Source: Pelagophyceae sp. CCMP2097
Lineage: Eukaryota > Sar > Pelagophyceae
Assembly: GCA_026770575.1 (NCBI GenBank)
Contig: MU657719.1
Location: 1-31,537 of the forward strand
Length of the DNA stretch: 31,537 bases
Direction: 5' to 3'
Made by a program: the position numbers and the translations under genes. Positions 1-14,100 of the stretch are shown here, piece by piece; within the stretch, counting starts at the first letter, position 1, and each line of letters opens with the position of its first letter. The notes under the pieces are model-generated. The model did no database searches and was not told where the DNA came from. It saw nothing but the letters and a program-made list of their open reading frames with translations.

Positions 1-120
1 GAGCCTCATTGGAATCATCATAGAAGAAGTTTTTGGTCACAGGTTCGAATCTGGTCGGCCGCAAAAAAAAGAAAAAATAAATAGCTCAATAAGAAATAAA
101 ATTATAAAAATAAAGATAAG
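1..120 (+). other. tRNA-like 3' half followed by an A-rich tail (possible SINE or tRNA pseudogene)
   Basis: Bases 35-63 resemble the 3' end of an elongator tRNA. There is a variable-loop-like GGTC, a T-arm with the B-box-like GGTTCGAATC at 42-51, and a possible acceptor strand CGGCCGC with discriminator A at 56-63. The T-stem has one mismatch and one wobble pair. I cannot find a pairing anticodon arm in the visible 5' part, and the D-arm side would lie outside the window. An A-rich stretch (about 63-120) follows directly, where a functional Pol III gene would show a T-run. A tRNA-derived SINE or a decayed tRNA is therefore more likely than a working tRNA. Confidence is low because the element is cut by the window edge. 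Confidence 0.3.
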
Positions 121-777
121 GAGGATTTGAAAGTTCAGCGATTAGTTAAATAATTTCAATTATTTACGTGGGCATTGCAATGGGATTTGGCTGTATCCTT
201 CGGGTCCTCCGTGTGCCTCCGGCGCGCTCTTGTAATACATGGGGAGAGCTGGTATTATACATTATCATTTATACACCAGAATTATCCACCAGAATTGCAA
301 CCTTCGACTGGAGCTTCCGGTGCCCGCGCAAGCACCCCAAGGAAAAGTCCGCGAGACATCTACTTTCACGATTGACCAGGTCCTCCGGGACTGGACATCC
401 TGTGATTCCTATTACATTACATTACACCATCTCTTGCAAAAGTTACAGCCGATTTTACACATACGTAGCTATAAACACACACCATATTTTCCTCAAATAG
501 AGAGAAGACGTCTGGCCGGTCCCTTTTCGCGGTTGGAAACTGGAGATACGGCGCCGGGCCTGTACGCTACACTGCCCCGGACCGTCCCCGGGCGCGCGCC
601 CATCTCCAGGCGAGGGCCGTGTAAGGCTGCGCGGCGCCGTGAGCCCGATTACGAATCGTAAATCGAGGGGCCCCTCGGAGTCGCGCCTCGGTCGCGCCGG
701 TGCGACCCACGGCGCGAGGCGACGCACGCGCCGCGGCTGCGACCGCCTGGCGCCGTGCCGCGCGCCGGCCTGCGCCT
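121..777. other. Stretch without a recognisable gene
   Basis: The first part (to about 500) is much richer in A and T than the rest of the window, and the remainder is very GC-rich. Open frames exist on both strands but they begin at non-ATG codons, are strongly skewed in composition and match no family I know. The end of this stretch is presumably the 3' flank of the minus-strand gene that ends at 778. Confidence 0.5.
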
Positions 778-2645
778 CTAGTCCTCGTCTGGCGCGGCCG
801 GCGCCGGCGCGGCGCCGGCGCGAGACCGCACGGCCGCCGCTCGTCGCCTCTTGGGCTTGCCTTCGTCGGCCGCTTCGACAGCCGCCGCGGGCGCGGGCGG
901 CGCCGGCGCCGGGTTCGCGGCGGCGGCGGGCGCCGGCGCGGCGGCGGCGACGGCGGGCGCATTTTTGGCGAGCCACGCCGCCTGGCGCGCCGCGATCGCG
1001 TCGGCAAACTTGTCGAGGAGCCTAGCGGCACACGTCTGGCGCGGCCTTTTGCGGGCGCGACGCACTCGGCCTCGCCGAGGAGCGGCGCGCGGCTGCGCCT
1101 CTTGACGACGAGCTGCGCCTCGGCGCCGCCCGCCTCGGCGGCCACGAGCTCAAACGTCAGCTCGCCGTCCTTTGAGATGGTCTCGCCGTCGAACGTCTCC
1201 CAGTAGAGCGCCGCCAAGACGCCCTCGCGCCGCACGGCCTGCACGGGCCTGGAGCCCGTGACGGCCATAGTCGCGTCGATGGTGCGGAGCGCCGTCGGAG
1301 CCCATTCGTCCACAAGCCAATCCGCTTCGACGAGCTTCGCAGACGCCACGTCGCAGCGAAAGACCGGTCGGTCCACACCGTCGGCCAACACGTCGGCCAG
1401 GAGCAGCGACCACGCCGAACGATCCGCGGGGCCGTACAAGCCTACGCAGACCGGTACGCGGGGGCGTACTAGCGGACGGGCGAAAGGCTCTCCGCGCAGC
1501 TGCGATGAGACCACCGCTCAGAGACTCTGGCGGCACTCGGTGTGGCCCGCTTTTCGTCCCAGACGCCGTCGCGCGCCCGTCGCCGCGCGGACGCCGAATT
1601 CGACAACGCCGGACCCTGTCCACGAGTCGGAGATGGCCACGTACGCCGCGGCCTCGCCGACGCTGAAGCGCCGCGACGCGATGGAGGAATCCTTGGTTGT
1701 CGTCTCCATGGCAATGCGCACGCCTGAGACCGCCGGTCGAGCGACTGAGAGCCTTATCGCGGCGCCTTTGCGCGGCGGCGGCGCACCTCTGCGCGAAAAG
1801 TCGTCGACGAGGATGGGCGCGACGCGCAGGCCGTCCTCGAACGCCGCGCTCTTCCCGCCGCCGAAGAGCGCGCCGTGCCGCACCTTGCGAGGCCAGTGCG
1901 GCGGCAGACAGGCGCAGAGCCCCCCCCGCGTCTCAGGGCCCACGACATCGGGTCCACCCCGGGGCCTTGTCACGCCGACTGTGCCTCTCCGGGTGCATCG
2001 TATCGCGCGGCCGGGTTTGGGTTCGTCGGCACCGGTCGTCACGATGGCCACCTGCTGCGCGCCCGCAGCGAGCGCGGCGGCGGCGAGCTCGCGCACCGAC
2101 TTGTCCTGGCTCGGCCCGAGGCCAAAGGGGAAGCCGCCGCGCTTGGGCTGCGCGTCGGCGGCGGCGTCGTCGGGCGCGACGATGACGACACGCTTCGGCG
2201 CTTTCTTCAGCACGGACGCCATGAGCGACCTAGAGTTGGCGTCGCCGGCTTCCTTGCGCCGGCGGCTCCTCGCGGGGGCGATCGGAGGAGCGGAGCGGCT
2301 CACTCGAGCGTGGCGACGTCTTCGCGCTTGGCCGCCGGGACGTCTCCGCGGTCCGCGCAGACGACGGCCGCGTCGCTTGCACCGCCGCCGCGCAGCACGT
2401 CGGACACGTGGAGCGCCAGCACCTAGGACCCCCGTCGCCGCGGGCCAGGCGCGCGGCGGCAGAGGCGGGAGGCGCACTTCGGCGACAGCGTCGGAGACGC
2501 CGCCGGCGGGCCCGCACACCGCCACGCGGTCCACCTTGGCGCGCAGCTTCGCCGGCGAGGCTCCACCTCGCCGCGGCCCGCCTACCCGCGCGTCGCGGAA
2601 GGCCGCGGCCCACGGCGCCGCCGCCAATAGGAGAAGGAGCTGCAT
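778..2645 (-). CDS. Predicted plastid-targeted nucleotide-binding protein (atypical SDR/NmrA-like)
   Basis: The start is the ATG at 2645-2643. It opens a hydrophobic signal peptide (five Leu, then Ala-rich) that ends in Ala-Ala-Ala-Phe-Arg, the Ala-Phe junction typical of plastid-targeted proteins in heterokont algae. A nucleotide-binding-like CGPAGGVSDAV follows at residues 47-57. Exons that fit well are 2645-2478, 2422-2304 and 2229 onward, with introns 2423-2477 (GTGCGC...TAG) and 2230-2303 (GTGAGC...TAG). The last two exons are joined across the 44-nt intron 1022-1065 (GTGCGT...TAG), and the final exon 1021-778 ends in TAG. Between about 2010 and 1470 one or more further introns must exist, because the frame shifts, but I could not fix them. 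The middle contains stretches such as ALFGGGKSAAFEDG and RVAPILVDD, which remind me of NmrA/TIC62-type SDR proteins. The C-terminal part is Ala/Pro-rich, then basic, then acidic at the end. The family call is inference; coding potential and targeting are much firmer. Confidence 0.6.
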
Positions 2646-2839
2646 CAACCGGACTCCTCTGATGAAGCCTGTTTCTGAACACCGCTTTTATGCCGTTCCC
2701 TGAAGTTCCAGGGGAACGGACTGTGTGAAGGTAACAGACATCGGCGTTCGACACGAGCGCGGCGGAGGCGGAGACGGGCCTGCTTTGCCGGAGCCGCGGC
2801 GCCCCTCGGTCGATGCGACGATAGGCCGACGGGCTCTGA

Positions 2840-5624
<2,785 letters not shown>

Positions 5625-6289
5625 GGCCACTCTTTAAGCAAAGGCACCCGCGGACCGCGGCGGTTTGTCCCACCGCGCCGTCTCCGACGCGCCCGGGGCT
5701 GCCGGCGCCGAAATTTTGTAACGCAACAGTTGTGACCCAACTCCCAGGAAGACAGCGGTGACGCAACGCTCGGGCTTCCCCATTCGGGCCGCGCTGGCGA
5801 GGCACGACGTGGTCTCGGGGAGGGGAGGCGGGACCGGTGCGTCCGCGGATAATTTACTGAGGTTGCTCGGAACCTTTTGGGTGGAGGCTTTCGCGACTCG
5901 CGACGCGTGTCGTGGCCACCTGGACGCGTGTCGTGGACGAGCATTGGGTGAGGTATCATGTGCGTGTCGTGGACGAGCATTAGGTGAGTATCATGAGAGG
6001 GAAGCCGGGGTGGGTGAAGTGGAGCCTGGCCGTTTCGCCGCGGTGCTTGGGCCTCGAGTCCGCACGTCGTTGGCGCGGGAGCGCTCAGACGTCTGCGGCG
6101 ACGTCGCGCGGGCTGCGGCGGTCGTGGGCTTCGACGACTGCGCGGATGAGGTCCGAGGCGGTGATAACGTGTCGTGGACGAGCATTAGGTGAGTATCATG
6201 AGAGGGAAGCCGGGGTGGGTGAAGTGGAGCCTGGCCGTTTCGCCGCGGTGCTTGGGCCTCGAGTCCGCACGTCGTTGGCGCGGGAGCGC
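5625..6289. other. Convergent intergenic region with tandem repeats
   Basis: This stretch separates the 3' end of the plus-strand kinase from the 3' end of the minus-strand CBS protein. Bases 5625-5900 show no gene. From about 5902 it consists of short repeats and the extra copy of the 205-bp duplication described separately. The plus-strand open frames here merely read through the repeat and match nothing. Confidence 0.6.
5902..5996. repeat. Short direct repeats built on GCGTGTCGTGG
   Basis: The core GCGTGTCGTGG occurs at about 5905, 5926 and 5962. The last two copies continue into GACGAGCATT(A/G)GGTGAG and a TATCATG. This motif also sits at the junction of the larger 205-bp duplication, so the small array may have seeded that event by unequal crossing-over or slippage. 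The link is inference. Confidence 0.7.
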
Positions 6290-6375
6290 TCAGACGTCTG
6301 CGGCGACGTCGCGCGGGCTGCGGCGGTCGTGGGCTTCGACGACTGCGCGGATGAGGTCCGAGGCGGTGATAACGT
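5964..6375. repeat. 205-bp tandem duplication covering the 3' end of the CBS gene
   Basis: Two copies (5964-6168 and 6169-6375) appear identical on reading. The second copy contains the last coding part and stop codon (6290-6292) of the minus-strand CBS protein. The first copy therefore carries a duplicate of the end of that exon, with its own stop at 6085-6087, lying downstream of the gene's stop. The absence of differences argues for a recent event or ongoing homogenisation. A collapsed or expanded assembly artefact is the main alternative. Confidence 0.9.
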
Positions 6376-7900
6376 CGAGCGGGCGCAGAAACTCGTCGTC
6401 GTCGACGAGCCAGAGGCGGTGCACCTTGCCTAGACGGCGTGGTAGGGATCGACTTTCATACGATGCCGGTCCCGCAGCCACGAACCGTGGAGCATGGCCT
6501 CAGTGATCTCGATGAGGGAGTCGTCGAGGTCGCAAGTCAGCGGCTTTGGAACGTCCAGCCAAGACAGCGAAGGGTGGTGCCACCACTGCATCTTCGGGTG
6601 GTGCCGCTGGATGAACGCCGCGACTGTAGTAGTGGCCATCCAGGGCAGCCTTGCGGCGATGGTGCCTCTGAGATCCGAGAGAGATAAAGTCCCGACGAGG
6701 CGGCCCGAAGACTCTGCGAGGACAGGCATAGCATTTAAGTCGTTTTCCAGCATCAAACCCAGGGCGAGGATGAGGTTGGTCTCTTCCGTGACTGAAACCA
6801 AAGCCTTCTTCGACGAGGCCGCCCCGAGGCCCAGCTGTCTAGGAGACCGCTCCACCAACTGCACCAACGGCGTCGAGGCGCCCTTGGCCTTGTCGCACTT
6901 GTACTCTTGCAGCAAGTAGCGCAGCACGTCCGTCTGCGTTAAGACCGACGGGTCGCCTCCGGCAGCGTGTAAGACCAGCGCGCGGTGCCGCCTACTCTGT
7001 GTTAGGGCGCTTCATTGGCAAATGCAACGCACCAGCCGGCGAGGCGGCCGAGCGTGGGCCAGGCGTCGGCGAGCGGCTCCTCGACCCAGAGCGGGAGCGA
7101 CTCTTTGGTTGTGCCAAGAGCGGCGTGGCACCTACAGCCTGCGTAGGCCTTTCCCCCGTTGACGTCCAAAGTCCCTCTGCTGCCGCTCGCGGCTCCTTTG
7201 TGGGCGTCATCCTCGACGCTTTAAACGCACGGCGCGGCGAGGGCGGCGGCAAAGTCGGCGTCTGTCGGGCCGAGCGCGTTCATGCAAAAGGCCACCTATT
7301 CAGGCATAGTTCACCATCTTTCGGGTCCCAACATGCAAGCTCACGCAATCCATGACCGACAAGATCCCCATGTACTGTTTCGCCCCAACCGAGAGCCCCG
7401 CCGGCGCCGCGCCGCAGCCGGAAGCGTCGACGCGCTGGACGTGCGCCGCCCACGTCGTCGCCGACCTGCGGCGTTGTGATCCCGCGGGGAAGGTGGGATC
7501 TTTGACGACGGGATATCCCGCGGGGACTATGGGGTCCCGTGTGGGATCCCGTACAGCAGGGGCGTCTGGGACTTTCCAATCAGTGTGGGGACGCTGGCTA
7601 TTGCGTCGTGAACACCGGGGCCGAGAGGACATTCTTCTGGGAAAGGATGAAGAGCACGCGCGAGACAGATTCCTCGCAGTCAACGTCCACCTACGCCCAC
7701 AGGCCCGTTTTGAGACCGTCTCGAGGCCGTCTATAGGTTTGTCTATAGGGCCGTCGTCGCCGCCGGCGGCAGAGCAGACTTTGGAAGGATCTTCTTTTTG
7801 CATAAAAGGTCGGAAAATCACGCGGGCGCCGCGGCCGCACGAGCGTTTGCTTCTGCGAAACCAGATCAGCGACGCGGCAGGCGCCGCTCAGGAGCGCCAT
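6290..7900 (-). CDS. Multi-CBS-domain (SNF4/AMPK-gamma-like) protein
   Basis: Seven exons can be joined in one frame: 7900-7841, 7690-7616 (or 7614), 7434 (or 7465)-7345, 7295-7231, 7131-7033, 6991-6486 and 6429-6290. They give 344 residues, or 355 with the longer exon 2/3 choice. Introns are as short as 41, 49 and 56 nt, mostly with GTG donors and TAG|G acceptors. Four CBS-type half-modules can be seen, around VDVDCEESVSRVLFILSQ, PSVLTQTDVLRYL, NLILALGLMLEN and VHRLWLVDDDEFLRP. The start is the first ATG in the frame and is followed at once by the first CBS module. CBS pairs bind adenosine nucleotides and act as energy sensors; AMPK/SnRK1 gamma subunits and plant CBSX proteins are the nearest families. 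No other domain is present. The final exon lies inside the 205-bp tandem duplication. The second intron contains clustered GGGATCCC-like palindromes (about 7478-7550). The CBS assignment is strong; the partner kinase is unknown. Confidence 0.85.
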
Positions 7901-8078
7901 CTTGGCAAGGAAGGGCGTCTTGGCACTCTTGTGAAGCCGAAATCGTGTTAACGTTTCGTTCTTGTTCTTGCTCAAAGATTCGGGTTTCGGGTTTTGGCCG
8001 CTGCCACATCCCGACCCGACCCTCTCCCATTCATCGGGAAGCCGCCGAGTCGAGTTGCAAGATCCACGAGCCTCGGAC

Positions 8079-8141
8079 CACAGACAGGATGAGTTGCAAC
8101 AGATGAAAACCACATAGACAGAATGAGTTACAACACAAAAC
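8079..8141. repeat. Two imperfect 32-bp direct repeats between tandem minus-strand genes
   Basis: Bases 8079-8109 and 8110-8141 each contain a form of CAGA(C)AG(G/A)ATGAGTT(G/A)CAACA followed by A-rich sequence. They lie between the stop codon of the giant gene (8151) and the start of the CBS gene (7900), so they fall in the 3' UTR of the former or the promoter of the latter. Confidence 0.6.
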
Positions 8142-8150
8142 AAAGGGTAT

Positions 8151-11100
8151 TCAGCCGCCCGGCGGCCCTAACCGGAGGCCGCCCGCTTCGTGCCGCCTCT
8201 TCTCCTCGGCCTGCTGCTTGCGGTGCTGTTCGTAGACGTCGAGGATGGTGGCGTCGTCGATGTGGCGGTCGAGCTGCATGGCCTTGTATCGCGCGACGAT
8301 GCCGCGCTCGCCCTGGAGCTTTTCGGATATAGCCGCCAATTGTAACCTCTTCACCGTCCGTGCCTCCAGCGCAAAGTCGTCCAACGCAATCGCGGCGAGG
8401 TCGCCGTCCAGCGCGGCCTCGTTTGCCTTGAGCGTTTCAGTCAAGCCTCGAGCGATAGGCTCGTACGTGGCGTCCTGCCGAGGAGGCTGGTGGAACCGGT
8501 GGGCGCACCCGAGGCCCGGCGCCGCGGGCGCGCGCGTGTCGCAGCAGGACCACCGCGTCGCGCGGTGGGCCATGCACGACGTCTTGACAAGGTTGGAGTC
8601 GTAGTGAGCTGGACACGTTTTCGGACAAGCAAGCTTAAAGACACCAGAGTGGTAGGCGCAGCCGTCCGACCGGTTGTGCGCCTCAGTGTAGCCGGCGCCG
8701 CAGCTGCGGCATAGAATGGTGCGCTGCTGCAGCCGCTGCAGCCGCGTCTTCGGGAAGCGCGCCCGTTCGCGGAGAGGCAGGTCCGTTAAACGGTAAACTT
8801 CCTCCGAGTCCTCTGGCTGCGCCGGCGGCGGCGAGACGCGCGAGCGCGCTGACGAGCGCTTGGAGGACTCTGGCAAAGCCGCCTCGTGCATCGCAAGGTG
8901 CGGAAGCCGCAGCTCTTGCGAAAGGTCGTCCGGCGGCGCGATCTTGGAGACGTCGGGCACGTCTTGGTAGTCGCCCGGGATTTTGTCGCCGAGGAGTTTT
9001 GGGTGCAGTCGGCGCAAGTCGACTTGGTGCTTAATTAAAGCATATTTCAATTCAAAAGCCTGTTTATGTCCCAAGTGCCACATCCAGAACCGGAGCCAGC
9101 CCTGGAAGACCTTTTGCAGCACTGCTCTTTGCGACTTTTGGAAGACGTGCTTGCCCAGCTCGCTCCTCCGCAACCTTAAAAGGTCGTTTCGCTCACGCTT
9201 CCTCCAAAGTTTCTTCAGCTGGTTGGAACGCACGTCCGCCGCCGAGGCGTTGCGGCGTAGAACCTCGTGCACGAGCATGGCTCTGCGCTCCGTCGCAATC
9301 AGCTCGGCTCGATTGGAAATGATCTTCGCTAGCGTGCGAAAGTAGTGCGTATGCAGTTCTTTGTGCAAAGCGTGCGTCTCGAATCTTTGAAAAGTGCCCG
9401 AGATGCTGTAAGTGTCCATCGTCTTCGTGTCCGCATAAACCCGGGTTTGGGTCTTCTTGGACTTGGCAAAGGCCTTTTCGCACGCCGCGAGCCAGACTAC
9501 CGCCTCGTCGCGCGCTTCCGTCCTCGCTTTGCAAGCTTTGCGCAACGTCCTCGACCGCGCCTTTGCGCGCAGCTCCTCTTGGCCTTTTCTTTGACAATAT
9601 AAAGTGACTTTTCTTAAATTCTCTACAGCAACCCTCTTTTCTTTTTCCACCAACCTCGCTTCTTCCTCCAGTTCCATCCACTCCAACTCCACCTTGGCGT
9701 GATACACAAACGCCGCCGTACGAGCCGCTTCCAAGTCGGAAGTGGCAGCCTGCTCCGCGGCGTCCCTTTTCAGGTTGGCCCGACATATCTTCTTCTCTCT
9801 TCGCCGCTTCGCGCGCTCAAGGCGCCGCGTTGAGCGTTGAGCCGCCAAAGCGGTCGGATCTAGAACCACGTCCGCCGCAGCGCCGTCGTCGCCCGACTCT
9901 TGCGAGGAAATGTCGCCCTCGTCGCCCTCGTCACCAACTTCGTCGTCCCCGTCGTCATCGAGTTCCATCTCCTTGCGCAGCGCCTCCAACTGCACCAGCT
10001 TGCGCTCCTCGGTGCGCCGTTTCTCCGAGAGGTCGTCTTCGACGGCCATGAGCTCGGCCTCTCGCTTCTGTCGCATAACCGCGCCTCGATTCGCCTTGAT
10101 ATCCACTCGCCGCTGCTCCTTGGAAGACGCCCCAACGGCGCCGTCGCCCGCGACGCCGACGCGGTACTTTGAAGCCGCGTCTTTCGCTCGAATGGCCAGC
10201 TCGGCCGCGTGCAAACGAGTCGCGTGTTCTTCCGCTTTCATCTGGCGCCTTTCCAAAAGGCAGGCCCGCAACTCTTCCCGATAGATCCTTCTCGAGTACT
10301 GCTCCTCGAAACGCAAGAGTTGCCCATACCGAAATTGCCGAGCGCGCTCAATCTCGCACGCTTCTTTCAGCTCAACGTCCCGCACCAGAGCCTGCCTCTT
10401 CTGCCGATCATCTTCTCGTTTCAGCTCGTCCTGCGCACTATGCGCGCCCCAGACCTACAAAATGTCTCGGATCCGGTTCTGGAGAGGCGTTGGGTCGGAG
10501 GGTTTTCCAGATGACCGCCGGATCCGGTAGTTGGGTTGGAGGATTTGATGAAATACTGACCTCCAATTGCTTTTTCAAGCTTTTTTTCTTTGCCATCCAC
10601 CAGCGAGAAAGCACCGTATACACCGCGTGCTGCATGTGCGCCGGCGCCCCGAAAACGACGCCCGTCTCGTCTTCCGCTCGAGTCTTTGCCTCTAGACCTG
10701 ACCGTAGACCGTCTTCCGAGACGTCTCGTAAAAAGTCGCGCATAAATCCCAAGTATACAAACTCTAAAGCATGTTCTAGCGCCGTCACCGCGTTCCTGCG
10801 CTCGATCAGGCCGCGCGCTTCGCTCTCCGCCAGCGTGGCCTGCTCGAGCAGGAAGCCTTTTCTTAAAGCGCGGAACGTGGTCACTTTGTAAAACTCCTTG
10901 TCCAAAAACGACATCTTCTTGGGCTTCTTCCCCTTGCCGCGCCACGTCCTCGAGGCGATGTCGCGCGTCCGCACCTCGCGGTCCAGCGACTTACGAGTCC
11001 GTGCGAAGATTTCGCGCTGACCCTTAAGGGATAAAACGAATGACTTGCCCTTTTCGACGGCCATTTGCACTTTCACCGCCACCGCCAACCTCTCCGCCTC

Positions 11101-14100
11101 TTGGTCGGCGTCGAATGCCAGCTTCGTCTTCAAACGCGTCTCGTCATCGAGCATCAGTCGCTGTTCCGAGTCGATGCCGCCGGCCTCCGCTGAGTAAAAA
11201 GAATGCGCCTTGGCCTCTTCGAACCGCATGGCCACTAGATTCGACGCCGCGATGGCGCGCTCCGTCTGCATGATCGTATCCAAAGGAATATAAGCACGTG
11301 CTTTCGGATCTCCGAATGGGAGCTGGACGACTACCATCCTATCAGATACGCGGAAGAGCAAAACGTGGCAGTGGCCGTAAGGCGTGGGGACCACCACTCC
11401 ACGACGCCGGTAGTGCATCGAGGCCACGACGTCCTGCGCCGATGCTAACGCCAAAGAGACGTCGTTTGCTTTTTGGCGGCACTGCGAAGAACGTTCGGCG
11501 ACTGCCGCTAATTGCCTCTCCTGCCAGAGACGCTGCCTCAAAACATCCCTCACAGCCACGCCAAAGTCGCGCGCCGAGTCCTCTGCGTCGGCGGCGTCGT
11601 CGGCGAGGCCCAGGAGACCAATGTCGCGGTCTTTCCTGTCAAGCTTGGCTTGCTTCAAAACCTAGAGGAAGCTTGCTTCAAAACCTATCTCAAGAGTCGG
11701 AATTCCGAGTCGGGTTTTCGCCAAGTTCCGGCAAGGGTCCCAAAGCACCTCTGCGGCGTTGTCGAACTGCATCTGCGAGACGCGCTTCACCGTCAACACT
11801 TTGGCGCAGCCGGCGAGGTCGATTTCGATACGTTGGATGTGGACCTCGTGGTTGAAAATCTCCCGATGTAAATGACATAGGCAGTCGTCCAAAACGCCGA
11901 GTTCGTGCTTCACCTCGTCCTTTTGCGCCGCCAACTCGGAAAGGCGCTGCCGGAAATTATTGACGCGGCCAACGATGCCGACTAAATCTCTATAGGCTCC
12001 TCTCCTTTGTTCAACTTCCAACCGCGGCGTCGACGGCCTTGCGGCGAGCAGGAACGACTCTGCAGCCACCTTTGCGAACCGCTTCGACCGCGGCGTCTCG
12101 TTGTCCTCGGTCTTTTCAGAAGCGTTGCGCTGTCGCATTTCTCCGCGCTTTTCGACCGTCACGCCGCCCGCGGCGATGATCACCGCCCTCTCCATCGTCT
12201 CTTTCGCCGTCCACTGCACGCCTTGGCGTTGGATGCCAAAGACCTTGAGCTGCCTCTGGTGGCGGCGGTCCAAGTCGTAGACTCTTTTTGTGTCGTCAAG
12301 GTCATAAAAGTGCCCTTCACATTCCCGTACCAGCCAAGTCTCCTTTTCCAAACGCAACCTCTCCGCTTCAATATCGGCGAGCTCCTGCCGCAAGTCGCCC
12401 GTCTCCGCCCGGTACGCGGCGCGGTTCGAACGATGTCGAGCCACTCGCCGAGCCATGGCCACGTCATCGCCTCCACCTAAACCCCTTTGCTGTGAAACCT
12501 CCAAGTGCGTCTTCGTCAGCTCCTTGCCGCAGTCCAAACACCGGACACCCTTGCCGTAGCGGTCGCCCCAGGCCTTCGCGCGCACGTGCTCGCAATTCGT
12601 GGCCGTGGGCACCGCGCGTTCAAAGCCGGGGATGAGACCAACCTTTGTCCGCATGCGAGACCGAGAGACCTCGCGCTGAACAGCGCGCAGCTTCTCTTTC
12701 GCGCGGTCGCGGAAGGCCTCGTCTTTGGCCGCTCGAGCCTCGGCCTCGTCGTCAGCCTGGCGGTTCGCGGCAACGTCCGCCTCCCTCTGAATTGCCGCGC
12801 CGGCCCACTGCCGAGCCTCCGCGCGGACCTACAGGAAAGCGTGTGCGGATCTCCAGCTCACGGTCGTCACTCTGTCACAACTGAGAAAGGTTGATTGCCG
12901 ACGCCGCAGAAGCGCCATCGCTTTGACATAGTCCCCAAGCCACCGCGTCGCCGCCTCCTGCCGGCACGCGCGCAGCAGCGCCTGGTGCTTCGCTTTCCGC
13001 GTGATCTGCCGCACCGTCAGCGGCAATACTGGTTGTTTGGCCAAGTCGCGCTTCGTCAACGGCTTTTGGAGGACTGCCTTAAAAGCCTTTTCCGTAATCG
13101 GCTGGTCCCCAACGAGGAGCAGATTCCGCAGCCTTAACGAAAGCGAAAGCGACGCCTCCTTCTTCTTGAGCTTTGGCTTGTTTGGACTTTTTGCCGGGCT
13201 GCGGCGGACGTCGGAATCGTCAGAGTCACCGTCAGACTCCGATTCGTCAAAGTCGGCGTCGTCCCCATGGTCGACGACGAGGACGTTTTCGCGATCCGCG
13301 GGCGCGTTGGACTTGAGCAGAGCGGCGCCGGACTTTGGCCGGAGCAACCGCAGTTGCTCCGGTTTGAGTATCCCAGATCTTAATTCTTCAAGGACCTGCC
13401 CCGTCAGCTGCTTCGTCAAAACCTTGACGGCCTTGGTGCTGAGCAGCGACCGGGCTTCGGCATAAGAAGACTCAGACTTTCTTTTCATCGCCGATCGACG
13501 AACGTCTTCAAACCTCAGGGCGTCTTCAAATTCGCTTGCCTCTCGAAGGGCTCTTCGAGCCAAGACGTCGCGCTTCGCCTTTTCCACCTTGTCCGCCACC
13601 AACGCCGCCGCCGCCTCGTTTGCCTCCCATAAAACTTTGGTGTCTGGGTCGGGCTCCACGCGACTAGAGACAAAGGACCGAATTTTTGTCATGTCCACCA
13701 ACCTCCCCGGCCCCGTGGGCCGCTCCAGCTCGTCGACGGGGACGACGTCGTGCCTGACTCTGCATCTGGTGCCGTTGTCGAACCATTGGACGTCGCACCG
13801 ACTGATGAGGTTGTGGGCCCACTTCTGAGAATCTTCGTCGAAAATCTCCAGAGCGCGCCCAACAATAGCCCTGCCCGCGTCGATCGCCGGCTGCTGCGAG
13901 AGGCGCTTGCGCCTTAAATACCGCAAAGCCGACGCCTTAACAGTTTCGTCGCGCAGCCTCTCCTTAGTGCCCGCGGCGTCTTCGCCCAAGGGCCGCTTCT
14001 TGAGCGCCCTTCTTTGGGACCTGGATGTGACTTCCGAGACGACGGTGTCGTTTTCGTCGGGGACATCTGAGACGGAAGTGTTGGACTTTGCATTTTCTTC

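Noticed and set aside
1258..2703. Long plus-strand open frame (481 codons) opposite the 778-2645 gene
   Set aside because: It is an antisense shadow in very GC-rich DNA: basic, Pro/Arg-rich composition, no family match, while the minus strand has a signal peptide, splice sites and ordered protein sequence.
5902..6375. CRISPR-like array
   Set aside because: Unit sizes are irregular, there are no unique spacers of even length, and the host is a eukaryote.
6999..7355. Plus-strand frame of 118 codons
   Set aside because: The minus strand here encodes CBS exons with correct splice phases; the plus frame has no recognisable content.
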